From Pyropia yezoensis (lineage: Eukaryota; Rhodophyta; Bangiophyceae; Bangiales; Bangiaceae): 64,000 nt of DNA. The notes under the pieces were generated by a model that worked only from the letters and a program-made list of their open reading frames with translations, was not told the DNA's origin and made no database searches. This document shows positions 20,579 to 30,700 of the stretch, piece after piece. Within the stretch, counting starts at the first letter, position 1. Every line of letters starts with the position of its first letter. Where the stretch lies: contig CM020620.1 of assembly GCA_009829735.1 (NCBI GenBank), positions 8,324,545 through 8,388,544 on the forward strand, in the 5' to 3' direction. The position numbers were made by a program, and so were the translations under genes.

Positions 20579-21892
20579 TCACGCATTATCTTCTGACATG
20601 TCACCAGCACTGAAGTCATCGTCGTCGTCATCGTCGTCACTGTCCTCGTCCTCCTCTTGCTCCTCTTGACCTGCATCGGCATCATCTCCCGCAGCGTCCG
20701 AGCCATCATCCGCACCAGACTGAGGCGCCTTCCCATCCGCCTCTTGCCCTCTCACGGGCTCGTTGTCGACGACCGCGGAATCGGCCTCGGCAGCTGGCGC
20801 GCCCACCTCGCCGCTGGGTTCGGCCGTCTTGTCCTGCTTCGCCCCAGCCGTATCCGCGTCCTCCTCATTGCTCCCATCGCCTAGGACGCGACGGCCGACC
20901 GCAGGCTTCCCTGTTGGCTTCTTTTCGCCGGCCACAGCGGCGCTGTCCTGCGCGTAGGCCCGCTCCTCCTCCTCCTCCAGCAGCTTGTCCAGCATGTCCG
21001 CCGGGGCCGGATCAGTGTAAGAGACGGGGGCACCCCGCCGCCGCCGGCCGCCCGACACAATGTTGCCACTATCGAGGCCGCCGAGTAGGTCCCGCCGTTC
21101 CACCTCCCGCTTGGCGGCAGCCAGCTCAGCCCGGCCCGCTTTCAGTGGGTCGTCCCCCATGCCCGCCTTGTCCGCCAGCATCTGACGCAGGCGGGTGGCC
21201 TTGGCTTCCACATCGCGCAGGCGGGCGACAGACAACACCGCTGACCGCCGGGAGAGGCCCACCGCAGCGACAATGTCGAGCAAGCGAGAGAGCTCGTCGT
21301 CGCCGCCGCCGCCACCGCCGCCGCCAGTGCTCGTCCGTCGCCGCTTTTTGGCGGGCGCCGCTCTTTGGCCGGAGCCGCTGTCGGGGCGCTTGCGGTCAGC
21401 AACCGCGGCGCTGCCGTCTCCGTCCGAGGGGTCAGACGACGCAGGGCTATCGGCAGCCGCCTCGCCGACTGCGCCCTCCACGTCTGATGCGGCCGCATCG
21501 TCACCCGCAGAGGGGGAGGGCTCACGTTTGTTCGACAGAGTCGCCGCTCCCTCTTCGTTCGTATCCTCGTTCATGATAGCCACTGCCGACCCGCTGCTGC
21601 CCTTGGACGCAGCTGTCGGCGCGCTGCCTCCTTCAACATCCGCATCATCACCACCATCACCACCATCACCACCTCCACCACCACCACCACTTGCGTCCGC
21701 ACTCTTCTTATCCGTCGCCAAATACGCCTCCACCGCCTCTCGCACGGCGCGGCGCAGGGGTTTGTCGCCCATGGCCCCCACGTCTGGCAGCTGCTCCCGC
21801 ACCTGAGCGACCAGTGTCTTGACCGTCACGGCGGAGAGGTCCGCGCTGGCCAGCAGCCGTGTCACCGCCGCGGACACGGTTGTGGTCGCCAT
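20579..21892 (-). CDS. HIRIP3/CHZ-type histone H2A(.Z)-H2B chaperone
   Basis: 437 residues from the ATG at 21892. Residues ~1-60 (LSAVTVKTLVAQVREQLPDV, then LRRAVREAVEAYL) match the DEK-C-like domain at the N-terminus of HIRIP3. The middle is acidic and Gly-rich, with a nuclear localisation motif (APAKKRRRTS). Residues ~210-300 contain ELSRLLDIVAAVGLSRR, then RLRQMLADKAGMGDDPLKAG, then NIVSGGRRRRGAP. This equals the HIRIP3 C-terminal block ending in the CHZ motif (NIISG..RRR). CHZ proteins hold H2A.Z-H2B dimers in the nucleus for chromatin assembly. The tail is extremely acidic (EEQEEDEDSDDDDDDDDF), as expected for a histone-binding chaperone. The gene is divergent from YJU2 across 613 bp. 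The gene assignment is by motif order rather than alignment. Confidence 0.75.
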   Translation of the reverse strand: MATTTVSAAVTRLLASADLSAVTVKTLVAQVREQLPDVGAMGDKPLRRAVREAVEAYLATDKKSADASGGGGGGGDGGDGGDDADVEGGSAPTAASKGSSGSAVAIMNEDTNEEGAATLSNKREPSPSAGDDAAASDVEGAVGEAAADSPASSDPSDGDGSAAVADRKRPDSGSGQRAAPAKKRRRTSTGGGGGGGGDDELSRLLDIVAAVGLSRRSAVLSVARLRDVEAKATRLRQMLADKAGMGDDPLKAGRAELAAAKREVERRDLLGGLDSGNIVSGGRRRRGAPVSYTDPAPADMLDKLLEEEEERAYAQDSAAVAGEKKPTGKPAVGRRVLGDGSNEEDADTAGAKQDKTAEPSGEVGAPAAEADSAVVDNEPVRGQEADGKAPQSGADDGSDAAGDDADAGQEEQEEDEDSDDDDDDDDFSAGDMSEDNA

Positions 21893-22505
21893 TGCCGCCG
21901 CCGAAGGCACCGCGGCTCGGGGAGAGCACAGTGAGGGATGGGCGGGAGCGGGACGTGGAAAAATCCAAGGGGCAATGCTGGATCAAAGGTGAGCCAAAGG
22001 GAGGTGGGGAGTGGGGGGGGGAGTGACTGGAGTGCGTCTTGGACAGACGGGAAAGGGAGGTGCAGCCTTCGCCGGGAGGCTTTGGCTGACGCACGATACG
22101 GACACGCGGTTGCGCGCGCTCTCCGACCGTGAGAAAGCGCACACTCCGTCCCGACCAACGCACGCCTGACAGTCCTGAACCAACTGGACACACCTCAGCA
22201 TTCTGTAAGCAAGAAGACTGTAAGCACGAGTTCTATAGAGTACCTCGCGGCACAAACCTGTGGCCGCGCGCACGGTGCCTCCCGAGCACACTGCAGCTGA
22301 CCTGCGCTCTTTCGTCGTCTGCTTGTTCTTCCTCTGTGTACCCCCTTTCCAACTGCCCTGTCGTCGACTACCTGCCTGTTGTTTCCCACCGTTCGCTCTT
22401 CCTCACCACACAACACCCTCCCTATCGCGTCTCGTCCCCGCTTCTCTTTCCAGCCCTCTCCCCCCTCCTCCCCCGCCCTTTCCCTCCTCCCCGCTCTCAG
22501 CCACC
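21893..22505. promoter_or_regulatory. Shared divergent promoter region (HIRIP3-like / YJU2)
   Basis: 613 bp between opposing start codons, with no gene inside. It is pyrimidine-rich on the + strand for the last ~150 bp before the YJU2 ATG. I see no clear TATA box. A bidirectional promoter is the simplest reading. Confidence 0.45.
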
Positions 22506-23423
22506 ATGAGTGAGCGCAAGGTCCTCAACAAGTACTACCCCCCCGACTTTGACCCGTCCAAGCTCGAGCGCCTCAAACGGCCCCGCGACGCGGAGGAGCC
22601 TATTCGGTTCATGCTACCGCTGACCATCCGCTGCGACGGGTGCGGCGAGTATATGTACGCGGGCCGCAAGTTCAACGCACGAAAGGTGACGGCGCCCGCC
22701 GACCTCTCCTACCTCGGCCTCCGGGTGTTCCGCTTCCTCTTCAAATGCACCGCCTGCGCGGCGACCGTGTCGGTGCGCACCGACCCGGCGGCGGCCGACT
22801 ATGTGGTCGAGTCGGGGGCGACCCGCAACTTCCAGCCGTGGAAGGAGGAGGCGGCCGAGGCAGCGGCCGATGCGGCGGCTGCCGCGGCGGCGGCCGACGC
22901 TGACGCCATGACCGCCCTCGAGGCCAAGACCGCCGGCGCGGCGGCGCTGATGGAGCAGCTCGACGCCATTGATGCGCTGCGGGAGCGCCGGGAGCGCCAG
23001 GCCGAGGCGGGTGTCCCGGGCCGCCTCCTCGCCGCCGCCGTTTCGCGGGGGGGGGGCGTGGCGGCGGCGGCCGCCGCCGTCGGGGAAGGCGGGGGGGCGT
23101 CGGCTGCTGGCGCCGCGGGCGGCGCCGCGGGGGGAGTGGACCTACTCGCCGCCGAGGCGGCCGAGGCGGCTGCGGAGGCGGCTGACGCGGCCACTGCGGC
23201 AGCCGCGTTCCGCGCCCACCGCGAGCGGCGGGCGGCGGGGGGAGGGAGCGGGGGCGCGGCCACCGCGGCCGCCGCCCCCACGGTCGCTGCTACGGCCGGT
23301 GTGCCCGCCCGCGCCGCCGCTGGCATTGCAGGGGGAGGCGCCGCGGCGCGGCCGCCTGGGCGGCCGCCCCTGCCGCCCCGACCGTTGTGGGGGGGCGCCG
23401 CCACGGGGGCCCCTGCCGGTGGG

Positions 23424-23457
<34 letters not shown>

Positions 23458-23927
23458 GGGGTGGGGTTCTCGGCCTGTCGGCGGCGGCGCTGCGGGCGGC
23501 GGCGGGCCGCGGCAAGCGGCAAGCCGCAGCCGCGGCGTCCACGGCGGCGCCCGCTGCGGTGGCGGCGGCTGCCGACTTGGTGGGTGCCGCTGCCGCTACC
23601 GCGGCCGCCACCGACGGCGGGCGGCCAGCCAAGGCCGCCCGGCTGGCTGAGGCGCCGGCGGCGACGGCTAAAGGGTCAACAGCGGCGGGGGGGATGGGGG
23701 GGGCAGCCGCGACGGGGGGGACGGGGGGCGCTGAGGGTGCGGCGGGGGAGGCTGAGGGAGCAGCGGGGGGGACGGGCGGGGCTGGGGGTGCGGCGACCGC
23801 GGGGGGCCCTCGCGGCGCGCCGCCTGGGGAGGGGTCCCCCGGGACGGCCGCGGCGCCCGTCGGGGCGCTCGGCGCGCTCGCCGGCTATGGCAGCGACGCG
23901 TCCTCAGACTCTTCTGACGACGAGTAG
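22506..23927 (+). CDS. YJU2: Splicing factor YJU2 (CCDC94/Cwc16 family)
   Basis: 473 residues from the ATG in CCACCATGAG. The N-terminal ~110 residues are almost textbook Cwc16: MSERKVLNKYYPPDFDPSKL, IRCDGCGEYMYAG, KFNARKV, YLGLRVFRFLFKCTAC and ESGATRNFQPWKEE. Cys43, Cys46, Cys81 and Cys84 form the zinc site. YJU2 joins the spliceosome with the NineTeen complex and promotes branching (step one). After residue ~115 the usual coiled-coil is replaced by long Ala/Gly tracts, including a poly-Gly block near residue 310. The end (GYGSDASSDSSDDE) is the family's acidic Ser tail. The low-complexity expansion is host style, not a break in the core. It converges on THOC2, another mRNA-processing gene, 450 bp away. 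Confidence 0.95.
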
Positions 23928-24377
23928 GGGCGACGCGGGGGGATGACCGGCCGTGGGAGGCCCGGCGGGGTCTCCCCCCGCAACGAGAGACGGGAGTGGA
24001 AACAGGAAACAACGGCGCCACCGACACATCACACGCCGAGCCTCGGGGCGTTGCCCGCGGCCGCCGCCGCGCCCACAGCCCGTGCGGCGCCGTCCTCTCC
24101 GCTCCTGCCCCCCCCCTTTACCGACGCGTAGGTCGCAGACAAATGGCGATGGCAAGGAGAACAGGGTTCCGAAGAGAAAAAAAAAAAGAAGAAAAAAAGA
24201 AACCACAGCTGACCAGCAGTCGTCCTCGCCCCCTCCCGCGCTGCCCCCCCCCCTCCCCCGCTCTCCACCCCATAACCCTCTCTCCCCTTGCCGCACTCGG
24301 CAACGGCGCGACGGCAGGGGCGTGCGCTACTCATGGCGAGTCCCGCGCGCCGGCCGGCCGGCCGCCCGCGCGACGGG
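23928..24377. other. Convergent 3' intergenic region (YJU2 / THOC2)
   Basis: Holds both 3' flanks. A purine run (24174-24210, mostly A with G) on the + strand and C-rich blocks (24220-24260) are the only marked features. Confidence 0.5.
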
Positions 24378-24500
24378 TCAGTTGCGCCGCGACGACCGCG
24401 CGTTGCCCCGCCGCCGGCGCACCCGCTCCGCGTCGGGCCGCGGCGCCGCGGAGGGCATGGCGTCCCGGAGGTCCCGGCGGGGCTCGCCGCCGCCACCACC

Positions 24501-24549
<49 letters not shown>

Positions 24550-24731
24550 CCGCCGCCGCCGCCGCCGCCAATGCGGTCACCCAGGCCGCCATTGGCGCCG
24601 CCGCGCCCCCCCCCCCCCGTCGACGGCGCCGGCCGGTCCCGCTCCCGCTCCCGCTCCCCGCGGTCGCGGTCGCCGCCGCGGTCGCCGCGGTCCCGGTCGC
24701 CGCGGTCGCCGCGGTCCCGGTCACGCCCGTC

Positions 24732-24764
<33 letters not shown>

Positions 24765-27700
24765 ACGGTCGCGGTCGCGGCCGCGGCCGCCGCCGCCGCC
24801 CATGCCACTGGGCGGGGGGCCGCCCTTGCCGCCGCCCGCGCCGCCGCCGCCAGGTGCGCCTGGCAGCGGCGGCGGCAGTGGCGGCGCGCCCGACGGGGGG
24901 CGGCCGCCCATCCTGCCGCCGCCCCCGCCGGGCCCGCCACCGCTGGGCCCACCGCCGCCGGGGCCACCACCCCCGCCGCCGCCGGGCGGACCACCCCCCC
25001 CACCCGGTCCCCCCCCTCCGCCGCCGCCGCCCCCATTGCCGCCACCGCCACGGTCCCGTGGCGGCCGATCGCGGTCGCGGTCAGCGTCGCGGTGGTCCCC
25101 CCCCGGCCCCCTTCCTCCTCCCCCCCCAACCCCCCCCGGCCGGTCGCGGTGGTCCCCCCGCTCCCGCTCCCGCGGCGACCGCGCACGGTCGGGCGGGCGG
25201 TCACGGGCGCCCCGCGATATGGCGGGTGCCACGCCACCGCCGCCAATAGGCAGGCCCCCCGGCGGGCCCGCCGGTAGGAACGCCCCCGCCGCTACCGCCG
25301 CGCCCGGCGGGCGGGGCGGGTAGGGGCCGTCACCGCCACCACCGCCGCCGTCACCGTCGCCGCCACCACCGCGGCCACGCTTGCGCGCCGGTGCGTAGTC
25401 ATCACCGCCGCCACCACCACCGCCGCCGCCACCGCCACCGCCACCGGAACGGCCGGGCGGGGGCGGAGGGTGTGGTGGCGTGCCACGGCCAGCAGCGACG
25501 CTGCCACTGCTGCCCCCACCGCCGCCGCCGCCACCGCCGCCACCACCACCCCCCAGCGACGGCGACGCCGGGTAGACGCGGCTGCCCGGCGACGCGGCGC
25601 CAGGCGGCGGCGGCAGCGGCGGCGTCGGCGGCGGGCGGTCCCCGTCTCGCTCCTCCCGAGGGCGCTTGCGGCGGCCACCACCACCTCCTTCAGACGGCGG
25701 ACCGCCACCCCCCCCGCCGGGACCGCTGCCGCCGCCGCCGCCGCCGCCGCCCGCCCCCCGTGGCGGCAGCGGTGGTGGCGGTGTCGGCGGCCGCCGCGGT
25801 GAGGCGCCAATGTTCGCGCCGCCTGGCACGACCGGGACGGGGGCAGGGAGGTTGCCGCCGCCGCGGCCGCCCACCCCGTCTGGTCCGCCGGTGAGGCGCA
25901 GCACGTCCGAGCCCCCGTCGACGCGGCCACCACGGCCCCCGCCGCCTGCTGACGGCGCCAGCGTCACAGCCATCGGGACCGCCGTCGGCGGCGCCGGCGG
26001 CGCGGGCGCCGATGGCGGCGGCGTGGCGGCGCCGCCCCCCGCGTCGCCCCGCCCACGCAGGCTGCCGCTGCTACCCCACTCGCCGCCGCGGCGGCCCAGC
26101 GAGCGCCGGTCGCCGCGGTCCCGGTCGCCCCGCTCACGCTCCCGCTCCCGCGGCGCCGCGTCGGCAGGCGGGGCGCTGCGGTCGCGGTCGCGAAAGGGTG
26201 TGTCGCCGCGATCGCTGCCGCCACCGCTGCCGCCGCCACCACCACCACCACCACCGGCGCGGTCCCGCTCCCGTTCGCGAGGGGAGCGGTCAGGCCGGTC
26301 GCCGCGGCTGCCGCCGCCACCGCCGCTGCGGTCGCGGTTGCTGAGCGGCGGCAGCACGCGGCCGTCGCGGCCCGTGCCGCCGCCGCGGCCGGGATCACCC
26401 CGGGGGAAGGGGCCCCCGCCGGTGGGACCAACGCCACCGCCGCCGCCGCCGCCGCCACCACCACCACCACCACCACCACCACCACCACCACCACCGCCGT
26501 TACCGCGGCCGGACATAGAGCTGCCATCCCCATAACCCTTTGGCGGCGCAGACGCGGCCGCCACCGACGCTGCAGCGGCCTGCACCGCGTCGGCAATAAG
26601 CTTGGTTGGCTGCTTGCCCGCAGCCCCATCGGCGGGGCGCTCCAGCCGCCGTTCCCGCCCATCGCGCTCACCCCCACCACCCCGGCTCGACCCGCCGCCG
26701 CCGCCCCCGCTCCCGCCGCCGCCCACAGGAGGCAGGGAGCTCCGGCCGTCGCGCGGCGCCCCCGATCCGCCCCCGCCGGCAGCGAGGGTGCCCTCCCGTC
26801 CCACCGAGCGGCCGTCTGGGTCGCCCTTGGAACCACGGCGCGCAACGTCCGGCGCGTCGGCCTTGGCGCCCCCCACCTTGCGGCCGCTGCCAGGTACGTC
26901 GGCGCCCCCGCGGCTGGGCGTGGACCCCCGTTCACCAACCGGCGCCAACCGCCCGCTGCCGTTGCCACCATCGGTAGTGGCGGCGGAAGTGGCCGGAGCC
27001 TTGGCAGCGCCCTTGCCGCCACCGACCACCGGGACGGCCGCCCCGCCAGCCACGCTCCCCCCTGCAGCGGTCGCCGCCGTAGTTGCGGACATTGAATGAG
27101 AAGCACCGCCCGCCGCCCCCGCCGCCGCCGCGGTGCTCACCACCTTAACGGGAATGGGCGGAGCGCACCCAAACTCGACCGGCCCGATGAGCGCGCCAAC
27201 CGCAGCCTGCCGCTTGAGGTGCGCCTCGTACGACAAGGTCATCAGCTTGATATCAGCGAGCGACGCGGCCGCCGCGGCCTTCCGCGCCACCTCCACCGCG
27301 GCGGCCAGCGTGTCGCCGTCGGCGCGTCGGCGGGGAAAGACGTCCACAATGACCGACAGCACTTTGAAGGCGTTGCGGAGGACCATGTAGTCTGCTCCGG
27401 CGGTCGAGATCGCACCGACAAAAGAATAGACGAGGCGGGCGTGGACGGCCGCGAGCCACGACGCGTAGGCTGCGTGTGGCACAGGCGGGGGGGGGGTTGC
27501 GGCGATGGACGGTGTCCCGCCAGTGGCGCCCGCCGCTGGGGGCGGCTCTGTGCCACTACTGGCTGCGGCGGCAGCCGGCTCGGCCTTCGCCCCGGCCGGC
27601 GTCGCGGGCGAGGCCTCGGTCCCTGCCGGCGTCGCCGGCGAGGCCTTGGTCCCCGCCTGCGTCGCGGGCGAGGCCTTGGTCCCTGCCGACATCCCGGAAG

Positions 27701-30700
27701 AGGCCGTGGTCCCCGCCAGCGTCTCGGTAGAGGCCTTGGTCACCGCCGGCGTCCCTGGCGACGCCTTGCTCGCTGCCGGCGTCCCAGGGGACGCCTTGTT
27801 CGTGCCGGTCACGCCGTCGGGGGTCCTCGCCGTGGCTGCTGCCGCGGAAGCGGCGGCGTGCCCCGCCGACCACGCCGCTCGTGGCGCACACTCGGCCGTG
27901 TATACCCCTCGGTCGGCGCGCCAGCGCTCAAACATCCGGAGGAGGTCACCCAGGAAGCGGCCGAGGCGGCTCGCCTCAGCCTCGGTGCACGAAAAGAGGG
28001 TCGGCGCGAGGCACTCGCCAAGCACCCGCACCAGGGCAACCACGTCCATGCCCGGCACGTCGAGGACAATGGAAGCGTCGACAAACGCCGCCGCCTCCCG
28101 CGCGTCGGCGTGGGAGACGAGCGCCCGTGGGAGGAGGCACGTGGACAGCAGGGCACTCATGGAGCGGCTGGGCGCCGCCACTCCTACCAGCAGGTGGCCA
28201 CGGCGCTCCGCCAGCCGGCCGCGGACGGCTTCCACGCGGGCGAGCCGGGCCGTCAGCTCGGCGTCCACCTCCCGCAGCGCTTCGCGCGACACGCCCGCCA
28301 CCCCGACAACCGCTGCTGCCACAACGGCGCGGTCCGCACGGTCGCCGCCACGGTCCCATCCGCGGTCGCCGCGGTCGCCACGGTCCCACTCCCGGTCGCG
28401 GTCGCGGTCACGCTCCCGCTCGCCGGCGGCGGCGCGCGCCGCGCGCGTCGCGGCGTCGAGGCGGTCCCTGGCGGCGCGGACTTCTGCGGCGTAGAGGGCT
28501 CGCGGAACGGCCAGGTCGCCAGGGCGGAGCGCCCAAAACGTGGCGTACAGCTCAGGGTGGAGAGCGTCCCAGGTGGTGGCGGGCAGCATGGCCCGCACGC
28601 CGTCGAGCGACAGCACCGGCTCGGGGATACCGCCCTCCCCACTGCCAGCGACCGTGCTCGTGACCGGCACCGGCCCGACCGCGGGCGCCCGGGAGCTGCC
28701 GCCGCGGCCGCCCGAAAGCCACGCAGACGGTCGCGGGGGCTTGCCCGCGTCGCCGCCGCCACCCCCGCCAACCCCGTCGGTGCCCTTTCCGCTGCCCCCA
28801 CCCCGCACGACCCACTCTGGGGAAGGGGCGCGGGACACGACCGCTGAAGAGCACGCCGATGAGTCGCGCCGCCCACGGCGGCGGCGACTGCCAGCCGCTC
28901 CCTCCTCGTCGCTTGCGTCGGGCCGCAGCGGCGTACCAGGCCCACCAGCACGTTCGCTCCCGCCCTCACCACCGCTGCCACCATCGTTGGTACGGTCGTC
29001 AGTGACGGTGGCGGCATCATTGGCCACCCCATTGGCCTTCGCGGGGCCACCCACAGCCCCCACGGGCGTCAACCCAGGACGGATCTCGCCCTCGCTGTCC
29101 GCTGCAATTTCCCCGTCACTAGCCGCCCCGCCGTCCGCCGCGGCGTTCGCCGGCGTTGCCACACCGACGCTGTCAATCTCGCCGTCCTCCACCGACTCAG
29201 CGACGTCTACGTCCATGGCCGCCGTGCCCGCTGCGGCAACACCATCAGCGCTGGCCGTCGCTTCACCTGCTGCCGGCGACGGTTCTACGTCCATGGCGTT
29301 GGCTGTACCTCGCTCGCCCCCACTCGCCGCTACCGCTTTAGCCGGCGGCGACGACGGCAGCTCCAGTGTCATGTAGTCGATTGACTGGCGGTGCAGCGTG
29401 AACGCCGCGTCCGCCGGGACGTGCCACTCCTTCACCAGTCGGTGAACAGGCACGGCAGCAAGGCGCGCAACGAGCACGGGCTGAGAACTCGTAAAGTCAG
29501 CGTACTGCTGGAGAACTTCCTGGCAGCGGTCAACGAGGCCGCTGACCACTTTGAGTGGCGTGTGGTGGCCGACGTCACCGACACCACCATCGCCACCGCT
29601 GCCATCACCGCCCCCGGAGCTGCCTCCCGCTCCAGCGGTGCCATCGGCGACGGCGCCAAAGCGCACCCTCACCCCGTACACCAGTTCGGAGCGCGTCTGC
29701 GCAACCGCCACCGGCAGGCCCACCGCAAGGTCCGACTCCACGAGCGCGCGGCGAAGGATATCTGCAGCGCGGGAGCCGGTCGGGCTTCCTCGCCGCTCGC
29801 CATAGAGCCCAAAGACGCCTTCGGCCGACACAGCCGTCACCATCGCCGCAGTGGGCGTTGCCCCTCCCGCGCCCCCTGCAGAGGCGCCCATGCCGCCAGC
29901 CCCGCCATCACGCCCGCGATCGCCGCCGCGCCCTCCGCGGTCGCGGTCTGACGTCGGGGCCTTGACGTTGGACGCTACGACGGGAATGTCGGCAACGACC
30001 CCCCGCAGGGCGGGCCCCGCCACCTGAAGCGCCAAGTGGCGGTCTGTCGGCTCCGTAATCACCTCCCCACCGCCCATACGACCTATCATCTCGCGCAATA
30101 GCAGGAGCAGCAGAGCGTCACCGGCGTGAAGGCCATTGAAGATGAGGTGAAGTACCGGTTGAACATCCACAACGTTCGAGTAACGCCGGAGAAGAACTGA
30201 TGTGAACGTGCAGAGCCCCATGTACCACATCGACACATTCACCCCATCGGGCTTTAACCGTTGGCGTCCCCCGCGGGCCAGCGCGTCCACACAAGAGCAC
30301 GCAAGGACGTCAAAGCCGAGGCAGTCGAGGTAGCGGAGTGCGTCGACGAGCGGACTGACCATGTTGCCATACCGCTCGATGCGCGCCAGTAGCGACGCAA
30401 ATGCGCCAAGCGCGACGCCGCGGGTGGCAGTCGCAAGCCGGCGGCCGTACTCGCGGACATTCTCCTTGGTGACACGCTTGAGAATCTGTCGAACGTCGTT
30501 GACGGCCTCGGCGGCGGCCAGCGACAGCAGAGGATAGGAGCGGATGGCCCCTTTGGAGTTGCGGCCGTCAGCGCTGCTTCCCCGCTCCACCAGTGCTTCC
30601 ACCTGGCGATAAATGGCGTAGCGGGTGGCTGGCGGCCACATGCTGAGCGTCTCCCACAGCAGCGCGTCAAGGGCGTAGCCGGTGCGCACAACGCAGGCGG

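Noticed and set aside
21893..21910. Upstream extension (six codons) of the HIRIP3-like gene
   Set aside because: The extension begins with GTG, not ATG; the first ATG is at 21892.
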